Source: PLA3 sp964592235 (lineage in GTDB: Bacteria; Planctomycetota; Phycisphaerae; UBA1845; UTPLA1). Taken from it: a DNA stretch of 64,000 bases. The position numbers were made by a program, and so were the translations under genes. A model generated the notes under the pieces. That model was not told the origin of the DNA, did not search any database, and saw only the letters and a program-made list of their open reading frames with translations. The stretch is from the NCBI GenBank assembly GCA_964592235.1, contig CAZQCF010000019.1, positions 1-64,000 of the forward strand. The letters run 5' to 3'. Positions within the stretch are counted from its first letter, which is position 1. Each line of letters begins with the position of its first letter. Positions 17,770-25,921 of the stretch are shown one piece after another.

Positions 17770-18033
17770 TCAACTACCGGGATTCCTAAAGGGCAGCCCC
17801 AGTTCCGCCAGTTTGGCTCGGGCGGCCTGGTATTGCTCAATGCCGGTGGTTTCGCACTGCGGCCCCCAGCATTGCTGCATGGCCCAGTCGTGGACCGCGG
17901 CCCAACATTCGGCTTCGGTCAGTTCAGCGCAGGGGCCATTTAGCTGTGGCACCGGCGTCTCGCCGGTGGATGACTCACTTCCACCCGCGCCACTGCTTGA
18001 AGCAGTGGCACCCGACTCACCACCACTCATCAT
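17770..18033 (-). CDS. Possible small protein, 87 aa
   Basis: The C-terminal half (ECWAAVHDWAMQQCWGPQC and then an amphipathic EQYQAARAKLAELGLPF) looks like a small folded domain with four cysteine or tryptophan-spaced positions. The N-terminal third is translated dispersed repeat (TGETPVPQL and the palindrome at 17990-18008), so the true start may be further in or the gene may be a fragment. No ribosome site stands out. Confidence 0.35.
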   Translation of the reverse strand: MMSGGESGATASSSGAGGSESSTGETPVPQLNGPCAELTEAECWAAVHDWAMQQCWGPQCETTGIEQYQAARAKLAELGLPFRNPGS

Positions 18034-18205
18034 CGACTCGCCGCCGCCTAAACCGCTGCCCGCGCCTCTGCTTAAAGCAGTGGCACCCTCGGAGGAACCA
18101 CCCCCGCCGTGTCACTGCAACCTACCTGCGAAAGCCTTCGACAAGCAGCGGCACGCTTCATCGCCCGGAGGGCGCACGCACGTTGCCGGCGGCTTCAGCC
18201 GCCGG
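17990..18205. repeat. Cluster of dispersed palindromes
   Basis: CCACTGCTTGAAGCAGTGG at 17990-18008 is a perfect 19-base palindrome around one base. A degenerate copy (CTGCTTAAAGCAGTGG) follows near 18066. At 18186-18205, CCGGCGGC and GCCGCCGG form an eight-base stem around TTCA. The same first palindrome recurs exactly at 34778-34796 and with one change at 45891-45909. Confidence 0.75.
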
Positions 18206-18675
18206 AGAGAGGCTCATTTAACAGACGCTTTCGTCCGGAGGACGAACGAGGATAGATTCGAGTTCGAGTCCCATCGGGTTCCGAGCGGGCATCCTTCGCC
18301 TTCGTCCGCCCATCCGGGCGGATAGAGAAGAGAGTCTAAATAAAGCCGGTCGCCAGGGGCTTGCTCGCTTCGCTCGCCGCGCCCCTCGCAACGTCCGTGC
18401 GCCCTGCGGGCGACGAGCCGCTGGGCGCGGCGCTATGACACGTTCCAGCAGTCAAACAAAAGGGGGCTGAAACAGGAAACAAAAAAAAAAGACAAAAAGA
18501 GCTGCGTCCCCTTTGTTTGTCTCTTGACCCTATTTCCGCGCGGGCGGGCAAAAATTTTTGAAAAGTTCGAATTTTTGATCCGTCGAATTCGTCTCTGGCG
18601 CATCTTACTCTATGGGAGAATACGAAAACGTCGCCTAACTGAATAGACTACTCTCGTGAAACGGAGTGTGCCCCC
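18034..18675. other. Repeat-rich spacer without a convincing gene
   Basis: Apart from the palindromes, I see no coding frame with a ribosome site or family match. The right part is compositionally different: a run of ten or more As near 18480-18492 and an AT-rich stretch 18540-18600 directly before the PEP-CTERM gene, in contrast to the GC-rich surroundings. Short frames here are made of repeat translation such as SPGGRTHVAGGFSRR. Confidence 0.55.
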
Positions 18676-19359
18676 ATGAGCCAAACTATAGCACATTGTG
18701 CAATACTGCTGTCGATGGTTGTATTCGTTGTGCCTGCCAAGGCCAGTTTGATTTCATTGCCTCCGTTTCAGGGTGGATTAACCGAAACGTGGGAATCTTA
18801 CCCGAATTTCGTGCCAGAAGACGGCTATTTGCCAAATCCAAGTCAGATCATGGGTGGCAACGCATTGATTTCGAGCCCGTTCATGGCCGTTTTTGAGGTA
18901 GGTGTAGTTGATTGTTCCCTGGGCAGTTCCGGACTTGCACAACCCGCTGATGCCGTAAAAGGTATGGTTATTAATCACCTTGGACAATCGGCTGAAGTCA
19001 TTTTCCTCCAACCAATTATTGAGTTCGGCGCACATTGGGGTGCTTACACGCATCCGATCTTCGCTCAAGACCCAACGACGATCAGCGTCAGCTTCTTCGA
19101 TACTTCAAACGTATTGATCGGCATCGAATCATTCCTGTACAGCCGCGCACCAATGGCTGACGGTCTTCTCGAATGGCACGGCTGGTCCTCGACTACACCC
19201 ATCAAGCGAATCACCTATTCCGGCGATGGCGTCGTCACCGACGGCCTGCAAGCCAATCTCGTTCCCGAGCCGGCTGCCGCCATGCTGCTGGCGCTGGGCG
19301 CGCTGATGACCCGCCGCATAACTGCGGCGGATCGTTCGCGCAATTCGTCGGGCGGCTGA
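18676..19359 (+). CDS. PEP-CTERM sorted exoprotein
   Basis: A signal peptide (AHCAILLSMVVFVVPAKAS) begins at an ATG with CGGAG ten bases upstream. The body of about 180 residues is a beta-rich secreted domain of unknown family. The C-terminus shows the sorting signal VPEPAAAMLLALGALMTRR: Pro-Glu-Pro, a hydrophobic helix and basic residues, recognised by exosortase and removed on export. After the basic cluster is an unusual extra 12 residues (ITAADRSRNSSGG). Codon use and GC are lower than the neighbours, hinting at a different origin. No exosortase gene is in the window. Confidence 0.82.
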   Translation: MSQTIAHCAILLSMVVFVVPAKASLISLPPFQGGLTETWESYPNFVPEDGYLPNPSQIMGGNALISSPFMAVFEVGVVDCSLGSSGLAQPADAVKGMVINHLGQSAEVIFLQPIIEFGAHWGAYTHPIFAQDPTTISVSFFDTSNVLIGIESFLYSRAPMADGLLEWHGWSSTTPIKRITYSGDGVVTDGLQANLVPEPAAAMLLALGALMTRRITAADRSRNSSGG

Positions 19360-19362
19360 TTC

Positions 19363-19944
19363 CTACATCGCGGGCGAAGGCTTGGCGCGGCCCAGCACGA
19401 GACCGATGACCAGGCCTGACAGCGCTCCACCCACGACCTGCTCAACGAACGAGCCGACCGCCATCTCGCCGGGGAATCCGTACCAGTTCCACAGCGATGC
19501 ATCAATCGACAGCGAAGCGAACAGGCCCGCCAGCAGGCCGTACCCCATCTTCGCGCCTTTGCCGCCGCCGATCCGCGCGAGGATCATCGCGAGCACGAGA
19601 CATGCCAGCGTGTTGCTGCCGAACTCACGGCCGAGTTGAGCCGGTGACATCACGTCGCCGCCTTGCGGGTTGAAGATCACCACACCGGTCGGCCCGGCTT
19701 TCATTCGAGCCTCCCATTCCTTGCACTTGGCCTCATCTTTCATGTCCTCTTTCTCGATGCCGGGGAACATGTAGAAGCCCGGTTCCTTGATCGAGAACTT
19801 CAAAGCGGGCAGGATCATCTGCTCGCCCGGAAGCGATTTCATTCCCATCTCGCCGAAGGGCGTTGCCATGTGATGCACCGCGCCCCAGACAAACATCGCC
19901 ACGCCGCCGGCCAGCCCCGCGCCAAGGATTCGTCCCATGCTCAT
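19363..19944 (-). CDS. Unknown integral membrane protein, 193 aa
   Basis: An N-terminal glycine-rich membrane helix (GRILGAGLAGGVAMFVWGAVHHM) is followed by a soluble loop of about 80 residues rich in Met, Lys and Glu (PGIEKEDMKDEAKCKEWEARM, including a GPTGVVIFNPQG segment). Three more helices follow (TLACLVLAMILARI, GYGLLAGLFASLSI, VVGGALSGLVIGLVLG). I have no functional assignment. It is convergent with the PEP-CTERM gene, with stops almost touching. Confidence 0.7.
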   Translation of the reverse strand: MSMGRILGAGLAGGVAMFVWGAVHHMATPFGEMGMKSLPGEQMILPALKFSIKEPGFYMFPGIEKEDMKDEAKCKEWEARMKAGPTGVVIFNPQGGDVMSPAQLGREFGSNTLACLVLAMILARIGGGKGAKMGYGLLAGLFASLSIDASLWNWYGFPGEMAVGSFVEQVVGGALSGLVIGLVLGRAKPSPAM

Positions 19945-20091
19945 GATTGGTACTCCGCTGAAATGACCTGTCGCGCTGTGCAGGCCCGAACGGGCCGCAT
20001 CGCTTCCGCCACACTACACGCTTGTCGACAAGGTCGCAAGGACAGGAAACTTACTTGAGTCGACTTTTACACAGGCGCCAGTCGTCGGTGG

Positions 20092-20132
20092 CACAGGCGT
20101 CTTACCTGTGGAAACACGGGCGAGACGCCCGT
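20092..20132. repeat. Dispersed double palindrome
   Basis: CACAGG at 20092-20097 pairs with CCTGTG at 20105-20110, and ACGGGCG at 20116-20122 pairs with CGCCCGT at 20126-20132. A related segment (GTGGCACCGGCGTCTCGCC) is found near 17946 on the other side of the PEP-CTERM region, so it belongs to a dispersed family. The gap 19945-20157 holds nothing else that I can support. Confidence 0.55.
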
Positions 20133-20157
20133 CCCACCCCCCGGGAGACCAGGGTTA

Positions 20158-20691
20158 TTAAGGATGCAGGAAACTCAAGTGCAACTCGGCGTGGCGAAGA
20201 TTCAGGCCGATGCGATCTTCATCCGTCATGTTGCCCCAGGCCGGGCTGTCGTACTTCGCCGGTTCGCCGCGCTTCATGCGCTCGAAGGCCGCGCGTAGCC
20301 GCCTCGCGCCCTCTTCCGTGCTGATCACTTCGATGCCGAAGGTTCCACCCGGAACTTTTGGAATCTTCACGCCCGGCGACATGCCCTTGCGGAGAATCCG
20401 CTTGCCGATCATGCGAAGGATGATGCGCACAAGCCACGGCGGCTTGCCCAGCGGGAACCCCTCATAGGGATAGGTCGCCCACGCTGCGACGTGACCTAGC
20501 GCCTGGCCGGCCGTCCAGTTGCCTGACGTGCGGAGCGTGCCGGCTTTGTCGGCGGCGACGATGCGATCGACGTCTGCGAGGACTTCGTCGATTGTGCGGA
20601 ATCGGAGCTTGCGGCGGTCGGTGATGTGGCGGGTGTCCAGCACAGATTTCCTCACGTTCTTGGCAGGCTTCGAGGCGCTCCTGCCCGGCAA
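20158..20691 (-). CDS. DUF1569 (DinB-like fold) protein
   Basis: The 177-residue protein has the DUF1569 pattern: LRFRTIDEVLADVDRIVAA, NWTAGQALGHVAAW (the histidine position of the DinB metal site), and a final NLRHAELHLSFLHP helix carrying two further histidines. DinB-fold proteins are four-helix bundles that bind a metal and often use a low-molecular-weight thiol, but the reaction for this subgroup is unknown. It is one of five DinB-related domains in this window. Confidence 0.75.
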   Translation of the reverse strand: MPGRSASKPAKNVRKSVLDTRHITDRRKLRFRTIDEVLADVDRIVAADKAGTLRTSGNWTAGQALGHVAAWATYPYEGFPLGKPPWLVRIILRMIGKRILRKGMSPGVKIPKVPGGTFGIEVISTEEGARRLRAAFERMKRGEPAKYDSPAWGNMTDEDRIGLNLRHAELHLSFLHP

Positions 20692-20875
20692 ATCACGATT
20701 TCAACGCCACTTAGGTGCCGAGTCAAAAACCGGCCGAAACCGCCAAATTCGCTCCATGAAGCTTGCCATCTGGAGGCTTTTTGGTTTAAGATACCGTTAT
20801 CAGTCGAGCAACCGCTACGATCCGGTCGTGCAAATCGCGGCTGGATTGAGGCTTGTTCAAGTGAGGGAGAGTCCG

Positions 20876-21664
20876 ATGCGAAAGACGAAGTCCATACTCG
20901 CCGTGGCGGGAGCCATTATCGCCGCAGGGGCGACCACTGTTCTGGCCCAGCCGCAGCTTATCGCGGTTGACAGCAGCCGCGCGCTCTATGACATCGACAT
21001 GAACACCGGCGCGAAGACGCTGCTCTGCACAGTGTCAGCCAATGCCGGAACTACCGGCGGTTTGGCGTACGATCGCTTTAGCAACACGGTATACCTGACG
21101 TCTACTTCGCTGGATTCGGTGTACACGTTGGACATCAATACCTGCAATGCGACGCTCATCGGGGCGTATGGTGATACGGCTGTCGTGATGCACGGCATCG
21201 AGTACGATGAAAGCACGGGTACGCTTTACGGCGCGTCATCTCACAATGGCGGACTGTACAATATCAACACCGTTACCGGCGCGGCGACCTTGATCGGCAC
21301 GTCGGGACTCACCTCGTTTACGAACCTCGGCTACGATTCGGCGGCCGATGTCATGTACGCGACGAACAGCGGCTCCGACAGCTTCTACTCCATCAATCGC
21401 GCGACCGGCGCGGCCACGTTGATCGGCGCCTTGAATGGCCCGACCAATCCGAACGGACTGGCCTATGACTGGGATTCGAACACGCTTTTCATGGTCGACA
21501 ATTCGACCGACAACCTTTACAAGATAGACCGCATCACCGGTGAGGCGAATCTCGTCGGCTCGACCGGCACCGGCAACCTGCTCGGTCTGATGTACATTCC
21601 CGAGCCGGCGACGTTGAGCCTGATGGCCACCGGCCTGGTCGCCTTGGCTCGCCGACGGCGGTAA
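20876..21664 (+). CDS. PEP-CTERM beta-propeller-like exoprotein
   Basis: ATG at 20876 has GAGGGAGA just upstream and starts a signal peptide (ILAVAGAIIAAGATTVLAQ); the longer open frame to 20519 is a shadow of the convergent DUF1569 gene. The body consists of five or so related blades of 40 residues, such as LYDIDMNTGAKTLL, LYNINTVTGAATLIG and FYSINRATGAATLIG, each followed by LAYD or similar. This is the pattern of DUF4394-like or NHL/YVTN-type propellers. The C-terminal sorting signal is IPEPATLSLMATGLVALARRRR. It is probably a surface or exopolysaccharide-associated protein. Confidence 0.85.
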   Translation: MRKTKSILAVAGAIIAAGATTVLAQPQLIAVDSSRALYDIDMNTGAKTLLCTVSANAGTTGGLAYDRFSNTVYLTSTSLDSVYTLDINTCNATLIGAYGDTAVVMHGIEYDESTGTLYGASSHNGGLYNINTVTGAATLIGTSGLTSFTNLGYDSAADVMYATNSGSDSFYSINRATGAATLIGALNGPTNPNGLAYDWDSNTLFMVDNSTDNLYKIDRITGEANLVGSTGTGNLLGLMYIPEPATLSLMATGLVALARRRR

Positions 21665-21694
21665 CAGCGGCACGAATAGAATTGCAATCCCAAG

Positions 21695-21724
21695 AACCCG
21701 GAGCGGTTTGCTCCGGGTTTTTTC
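21695..21724 (+). terminator. Intrinsic terminator of the propeller PEP-CTERM gene
   Basis: AACCCGGAGC at 21695-21704 pairs perfectly with GCTCCGGGTT at 21710-21719 around a five-base loop and is followed by a run of Ts. It starts 30 bases after the stop codon. Confidence 0.88.
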
Positions 21725-21923
21725 ATGCGCCGACTGCAAATGACGGCGGTTCCTGAATCAATCGGAGATGTTCGGTGCGCCGAACCTTTGCCGCGCGGCC
21801 CATCCTTTGCCGCGCAACGGATGGGAGAACCGGCCGATTGCCCCTTTCTGTCAAACGACCGCAATGTTAGATGCCATGCCTAAGAACTGCAGAAAGTTCC
21901 GTAGGATGCACAAGAATCAACAG

Positions 21924-21954
21924 GTGTGGGACCGGCTACTAGCCGGTCCCACAC
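21924..21954. repeat. 14-bp perfect inverted repeat
   Basis: GTGTGGGACCGGCT at 21924-21937 and AGCCGGTCCCACAC at 21941-21954 form a perfect stem around ACT. It lies in the 336-base gap between the convergent propeller gene and thiC, which otherwise contains only the terminator and no gene. It may act as a bidirectional 3' structure, but no T-run follows on either strand, so a dispersed palindromic element is equally likely. Confidence 0.6.
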
Positions 21955-22000
21955 AGACTATTAGCCTGTGCGAAACAAATGAAGGATTGTTCGGTTCCAC

Positions 22001-23620
22001 TTAGCTCCGGCTATTCACCTGCACATACTCTCGCTGCACGCGCTTCGCTTCTTCATCATCCTTCACGTTGTCGCTGTGGCAGTCGTGCTTCTTGCCGCGG
22101 TGCGCGAGGAAGTGAATCTGCTCCGGAGTGAGGCCTGGGCTTTTGGCCGCCACTTTCAACGGCACAAACCCGTCAGCCTTGCCGCTGGCCCAGTCGGTGA
22201 TCTCCTTGCTGATGCGCATGCTGCACCAGTCGTGCCCGCACATGGCGCAGAAGTCCGTGTCCACGTCGAGGTCTTCGTCGTGCAGCGCGCGGGCCGTCTC
22301 GCCGTCAAACGCGATCTCAAACTGCTTTGGCCAGTTCAGGGCCGCGCGGGCCTTGCTCATGTCGTCGTCCCACTGGCGCACGCCCTGCACGCCGCGGGCG
22401 ATGTCGCCCGCGTGGGCCGCGATCTTGTACGCAATGCAGCCCTGCTTCACGTCGTCGGCCTTGGGCAGGCCCACGTGCTCTTTCGGCGTGACGTAACACA
22501 ACATCGCCGCACCGGCCCGCGCCGCCTCGGTCGCGCCGATGCAACTGGTGATGTGGTCGTAGCCGGGGAACACATCCGTCACAAGCGGGCCGAGCACATA
22601 GAACGGTGCATCGTCGCAGATGCGCTGCTCGATCTGCATGTTCCAGGCGATCTCGTGCAGTGGCACGTGGCCCGGCCCCTCGACCATCACCTGCACGCCG
22701 GCCTCGCGCGCCCGATGCGTCAGCTCGCCGAGTGTTTCCAGCTCCGCGATCTGCGCCGCGTCGCCGGCATCGGCCAGACAGCCTGGCCGCACGCCGTCGC
22801 CCAGCGAGTAGGTCACGTCGTACTGCCGCATGATGGCGGAGATGTCGTCAAAGAGCGTATACATCGGGTTCTGCTTGTTGTGGTGGATCATCCACTTGGC
22901 CAGCAGGCTGCCGCCACGGCTGACGAGGCCGGTGATGCGTTTGCGGATGAGGTGCAGGTTCTCCAGCAACACGCCGGCGTGGATGGTGAAATAGTCCACG
23001 CCCTGTTGCGCCTGCCGCTCGACTTCGCGCAGAATATCGTCATACGTCAATTCTTCAATACTGCGGCCGATGATCATGCTGTAGATGGGCACCGTGCCGA
23101 TGGGGATGGTGCTGTGGTCGATGATCGCCTGGCGGCACTCGACGAGATTGCCCCCGGTGGAAAGGTCCATCAGCGTGTCGGCGCCGTACTTCTGCGCCCA
23201 CATGAGCTTCTCGACCTCTTCGCCAGTCCCGCTGGCGACCGGTGAGGCGCCGATGTTGGCATTGATCTTCGTCGTGATCATGCGGCCGATTCCCATCGGG
23301 TCGAGCCGCTTCGGGGCGCGCTCGCCGCGTGAGTAGTCCGGGTCGCTGATGACGGCCCAGCGCTGGGCGACGGATTGATTCACCCAAAAAGCGGCGTCTG
23401 CGCGGTGGCCGGGATGGCCGGTGGCGGGCTGTGGCTTGGGGCTTGAGGCTTGAGACTTGTGTCCGCCGCTGCCGGCGAGGTGCCGCACGTTCGCGGGGAT
23501 GACGAGGCGGCCGCGGGCGACTTCGTCACGGATGAATTCGGGCGTGGTGCATTCGCGCTGCGCGACGCGGATCATTTCGGGTGTGATGACGCCCTTGCGG
23601 GCGGATTCGAGTTGGGTCAT
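22001..23620 (-). CDS. thiC: Phosphomethylpyrimidine synthase ThiC
   Basis: Radical-SAM-type enzyme that rearranges aminoimidazole ribotide into the HMP-phosphate pyrimidine of thiamin. The C-terminal cluster motif CAMCGHDWC is intact, and core segments such as NANIGASPVASG, DLSTGGN, DYFTIHAGV, SRGGSLLAKWM, VEGPGHVPLHEI and GPLVTDVFPGYDHI are typical. The ATG at 23620 has AGGAG upstream and gives 539 residues; the open frame reaching 23764 overlaps the gene before. It starts 19 bases after the DUF4406 gene, so both are under the TPP riboswitch at 24.1 kb. Confidence 0.97.
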   Translation of the reverse strand: MTQLESARKGVITPEMIRVAQRECTTPEFIRDEVARGRLVIPANVRHLAGSGGHKSQASSPKPQPATGHPGHRADAAFWVNQSVAQRWAVISDPDYSRGERAPKRLDPMGIGRMITTKINANIGASPVASGTGEEVEKLMWAQKYGADTLMDLSTGGNLVECRQAIIDHSTIPIGTVPIYSMIIGRSIEELTYDDILREVERQAQQGVDYFTIHAGVLLENLHLIRKRITGLVSRGGSLLAKWMIHHNKQNPMYTLFDDISAIMRQYDVTYSLGDGVRPGCLADAGDAAQIAELETLGELTHRAREAGVQVMVEGPGHVPLHEIAWNMQIEQRICDDAPFYVLGPLVTDVFPGYDHITSCIGATEAARAGAAMLCYVTPKEHVGLPKADDVKQGCIAYKIAAHAGDIARGVQGVRQWDDDMSKARAALNWPKQFEIAFDGETARALHDEDLDVDTDFCAMCGHDWCSMRISKEITDWASGKADGFVPLKVAAKSPGLTPEQIHFLAHRGKKHDCHSDNVKDDEEAKRVQREYVQVNSRS

Positions 23621-23639
23621 GGTGCAAGCTCCTGTACTG

Positions 23640-24014
23640 TCATCGGGCAGGCGGAATCTCGGCGAATGACTTGTACACCGGCAGTCCTTTGGATGCGATT
23701 CGATTTCGCTCCATGTTTGCGCCGGGAGATTCGCCGATGATGAGAATGGCTTCGCAGGCCTCAATCAATGCCATGGACATGTTCATTATTGCTTCCCGCC
23801 GTTGCGGCGACGGCAGGTCGTTCTCCGGATCGGGCATTCCAGCCTGATCGACCACCGGCAGTGCCGCATTCACGCCGATCAAGGGAATGTGCCCAGCGGC
23901 CAGCAGCCGCGCGGCGACTTGATTCATCTTGTCGAGATTAGACTTGCGCATTGCAGCGGTCGCCGCCGTGTACGGCCCGGCGACGGCGATGCGAAGTGGA
24001 CGATATTCGGACAT
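23640..24014 (-). CDS. DUF4406 / nucleoside 2-deoxyribosyltransferase-like protein
   Basis: A single 124-residue Rossmann-like domain. It begins RIAVAGPYTAATAAMRKSN, continues with AGHIPLIGVNAALPV and ends with AILIIGESPGANMERNRIASKGLPVY. These are hallmarks of DUF4406 and its relatives that cleave or transfer N-glycosidic bonds of nucleotides. It is the first gene after the TPP aptamer, six bases from it, and is directly followed by thiC. By context a role in thiamin precursor supply or in salvaging or destroying nucleotide by-products is plausible but not shown; the catalytic glutamate would have to be checked by alignment. Confidence 0.75.
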   Translation of the reverse strand: MSEYRPLRIAVAGPYTAATAAMRKSNLDKMNQVAARLLAAGHIPLIGVNAALPVVDQAGMPDPENDLPSPQRREAIMNMSMALIEACEAILIIGESPGANMERNRIASKGLPVYKSFAEIPPAR

Positions 24015-24019
24015 GCCTT

Positions 24020-24162
24020 CGCTTCCCTACGCACCTTGTCGCCGCGGCGAGAACCCGCTCCCCAACGGTCGCGGCTCGGAAACGGCGCTTCGGTGATCAG
24101 GTTCCAAGGGTTCCGGTCCGTCTGAACCGAATCTCAGCCCACAATCATGGACACCCCTAGCG
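24020..24162 (-). promoter_or_regulatory. TPP riboswitch (THI element) with enlarged P5 arm
   Basis: Read on the minus strand, the aptamer core is present: CGCTAGGGGTG at the 5' side, GGGCTGAGA, ACCCTTGGAACCTGATC, and GCGTAGGGAAGCG at the 3' side. P1 pairs CGCT (24162-24159) with AGCG (24023-24020). P3 pairs GTCCA with TGGGC, and an extra P3a hairpin (TTCGGTTC with GGACCGGAA) is present. The P5 stem is CACC/GGTG. Its loop, normally a few bases, is 56 bases long here (24036-24091) and contains a dispersed repeat. The conserved TAGGGA sits nine to ten bases before the ATG at 24014, so TPP binding should hide the ribosome site. Confidence 0.85.
24051..24080. repeat. Dispersed repeat inside the riboswitch P5 loop
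   Basis: This segment combines GAACCCGCTCC and GGTCGCGGCTCGG. It matches the copy at about 46395-46422 (opposite strand) almost base for base, and both its ends are found separated by an extra internal part in the larger copies at 27461, 34890 and 46295. Confidence 0.65.
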
Positions 24163-24246
24163 AACAGTGGCATCGTAGTAACTTCAAAGGAGGATGACAA
24201 GGCGAGCGAACAACACCATGCGGCGCTCACTCCCCCGATCCTGCGC

Positions 24247-24834
24247 TCACGCCCCCCGCGCGGCCTTCGCCCGCTTTTGGCCATCCTCGTCCATCGCCGT
24301 CACCGGCGTCCGGAGGATTGTCAGGTATTGCCGCCACGGGCCAACCGCCGCGTCGTACAGCGTCGCCATGCACTTGGCGATCTGGGCGATGTGGTTCAAA
24401 TCGTGCGCCACCCACGTTGCCAGCAGGTTTTCCAACGTCACGCTACCCAGCCGCGGGTGCATTCCGCGAGCAGCGAGTTGCTCGGACGTCGGCGCCATGG
24501 CCCGCAATGCCGCGATGTTCTCCGCTCGCAACTGCTCGAACTCGTCCAGCAGTTGCGAAAGCGTCTTGCCGCGCGATTCCTCGAATTGAGCGTAGCGATC
24601 ATAGGCGTCGAACGGCCGCGCGGGTCCGTGTTCGAGAATGATCCGCGCGCGGGCGATCCAGTCGGTTCGCTCACCGTGAATGAGATGGCCGATCACGTCA
24701 AATGGTGTGAAGGTCCCCTCGCCGTAATCCGTGTGAGTCCATTCGCGGCTCAAGCCTTCGAGCCAGGTTCGCAGGACGCGCGGGGTGCGCTGGAGGATTT
24801 CGAGAGCGTGGTCGAGGTCGTAGGTCATAGGCAT
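24247..24834 (-). CDS. DinB-family protein
   Basis: A 195-residue four-helix-bundle protein. Metal-binding histidine positions are visible in TPFDVIGHLIHGERTDW and in TWVAHDLNHIAQIAKCM. The N-terminal LDHALEILQRTPRVLRTWLEGL is typical for the DinB/YfiT-like superfamily, which includes thiol-dependent S-transferases and many proteins of unknown reaction. It is separated from the thiamin riboswitch by about 85 bases and has no evident functional link to it. Confidence 0.8.
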   Translation of the reverse strand: MPMTYDLDHALEILQRTPRVLRTWLEGLSREWTHTDYGEGTFTPFDVIGHLIHGERTDWIARARIILEHGPARPFDAYDRYAQFEESRGKTLSQLLDEFEQLRAENIAALRAMAPTSEQLAARGMHPRLGSVTLENLLATWVAHDLNHIAQIAKCMATLYDAAVGPWRQYLTILRTPVTAMDEDGQKRAKAARGA

Positions 24835-24909
24835 GTTCGATACTCCTGCCTAAGTCTCGAATTACTAATATGCTTGGTGAAGCTATTCTAATTCGCAAGA
24901 ACGGGCAAG

Positions 24910-25626
24910 CTACTCTAGCCAAAACTTGATCCGAGTTTCAGTCTCATCAAGCTCGAACGCGCGAATCCTGATGCCGTCGCCGCAAATCGATCCCGTCTTG
25001 GGATCGCGGATCAACCGTGTAATCCATTGATAGCCAGTGTCAAAATCGCTTGTCCAGGGCTGATCTATAACGCGCAGCTCGGACTCCGTCATGTTGAAAC
25101 AATAGATGGACGCTTTGGCATCTGGGCAGTTCGCCGGGACCGGTGCAAGAAGTTCCGGAACAGCTCTAAATACATCCGGTACATGAACACGATGCAGTCC
25201 TTCTGGTAGTGTCGCGCTGACCTCGAACTCGCTGACGGGCTCGCCAACCTCAAGGAATCCACTTGGTCGTTTGTCCTCGTCACCCCAGAAGTCTTCAATG
25301 GGAAACTCCTTCAGCCGGGATATGTCAATCGCAGCAAATCGAATTCGGCGATCCTCCGGCCACCACAAACCGAAAAGACCTGGACCCAATGAATATACTC
25401 TCGTATACATGCCAACGGCAAGAAATGGTGTGGACTGATGTGTTGGGGCGTGAAGAACGATTGCCGACTGGCGGCCATCGCACGAGGATATCTGTGCCCA
25501 TGCGAGCGCGCCGCCGTCGGGACATGAACACGGTGGGAACTTGTGAAAATACCAGGGCGCGGGGCCGGTCGCCTCATGAACCAATTTAAGTTTTCGGCGT
25601 CTCTCTGCCTCACGACGAAAGAACAT
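24910..25626 (-). CDS. Unknown protein, about 238 aa
   Basis: Not recognised. I chose ATG 25626 (MFFRREAERRRKLK) since upstream residues look like untranslated sequence and the open frame to 25707 adds a low-complexity basic segment. The sequence is soluble, with several Trp/Phe-rich beta-type stretches and no signal peptide. Its end (ICGDGIRIRAFELDETETRIKFWLE) is acidic. Codon usage here is less GC-biased at third positions than in the neighbours, suggesting recent acquisition of this segment together with the transposase next to it. Confidence 0.55.
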   Translation of the reverse strand: MFFRREAERRRKLKLVHEATGPAPWYFHKFPPCSCPDGGALAWAQISSCDGRQSAIVLHAPTHQSTPFLAVGMYTRVYSLGPGLFGLWWPEDRRIRFAAIDISRLKEFPIEDFWGDEDKRPSGFLEVGEPVSEFEVSATLPEGLHRVHVPDVFRAVPELLAPVPANCPDAKASIYCFNMTESELRVIDQPWTSDFDTGYQWITRLIRDPKTGSICGDGIRIRAFELDETETRIKFWLE

Positions 25627-25772
25627 GAATCGCACTCCAGCGTTTGCGGCTGCATGCCCAGTAAATCGAGAGTTCCTGAATCTCGACCGTGTGCGCTTCA
25701 CATGCACCTTAGGGAACAGTCCTCACTTCCGGCCCTCCTCAATCCCCTCGGTCTTGCGACCCTGCCCAAATT

Positions 25773-25886
25773 CAATCGCCCCATTGCGGCGATTGAGGAT
25801 TGGCCCCAGCGGGGTTAATGAATGTGGCCACGGGCGAAAGCCCGTGGAAAGTGGATTCCTCAAAGCTCGATCAGCCCCAACGGGGC
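25773..25886. repeat. Left palindrome array flanking the RAYT gene
   Basis: Three hairpins in a row: CAATCGCC and GGCGATTG (25773-25795), CCACGGGC-GAAA-GCCCGTGG (25828-25847), and GCCCC-AAC-GGGGC (25874-25886). The central one uses exactly the same stem as the right-hand hairpin at 26428-26447. Confidence 0.8.
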
Positions 25887-25921
25887 GACTAAACTTCCTT
25901 GCGACCGTGGCCCCTGCCCGG

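Noticed and set aside
22076..23245. 389-residue open frame antisense to thiC
   Set aside because: Shadow of thiC, no family motif.
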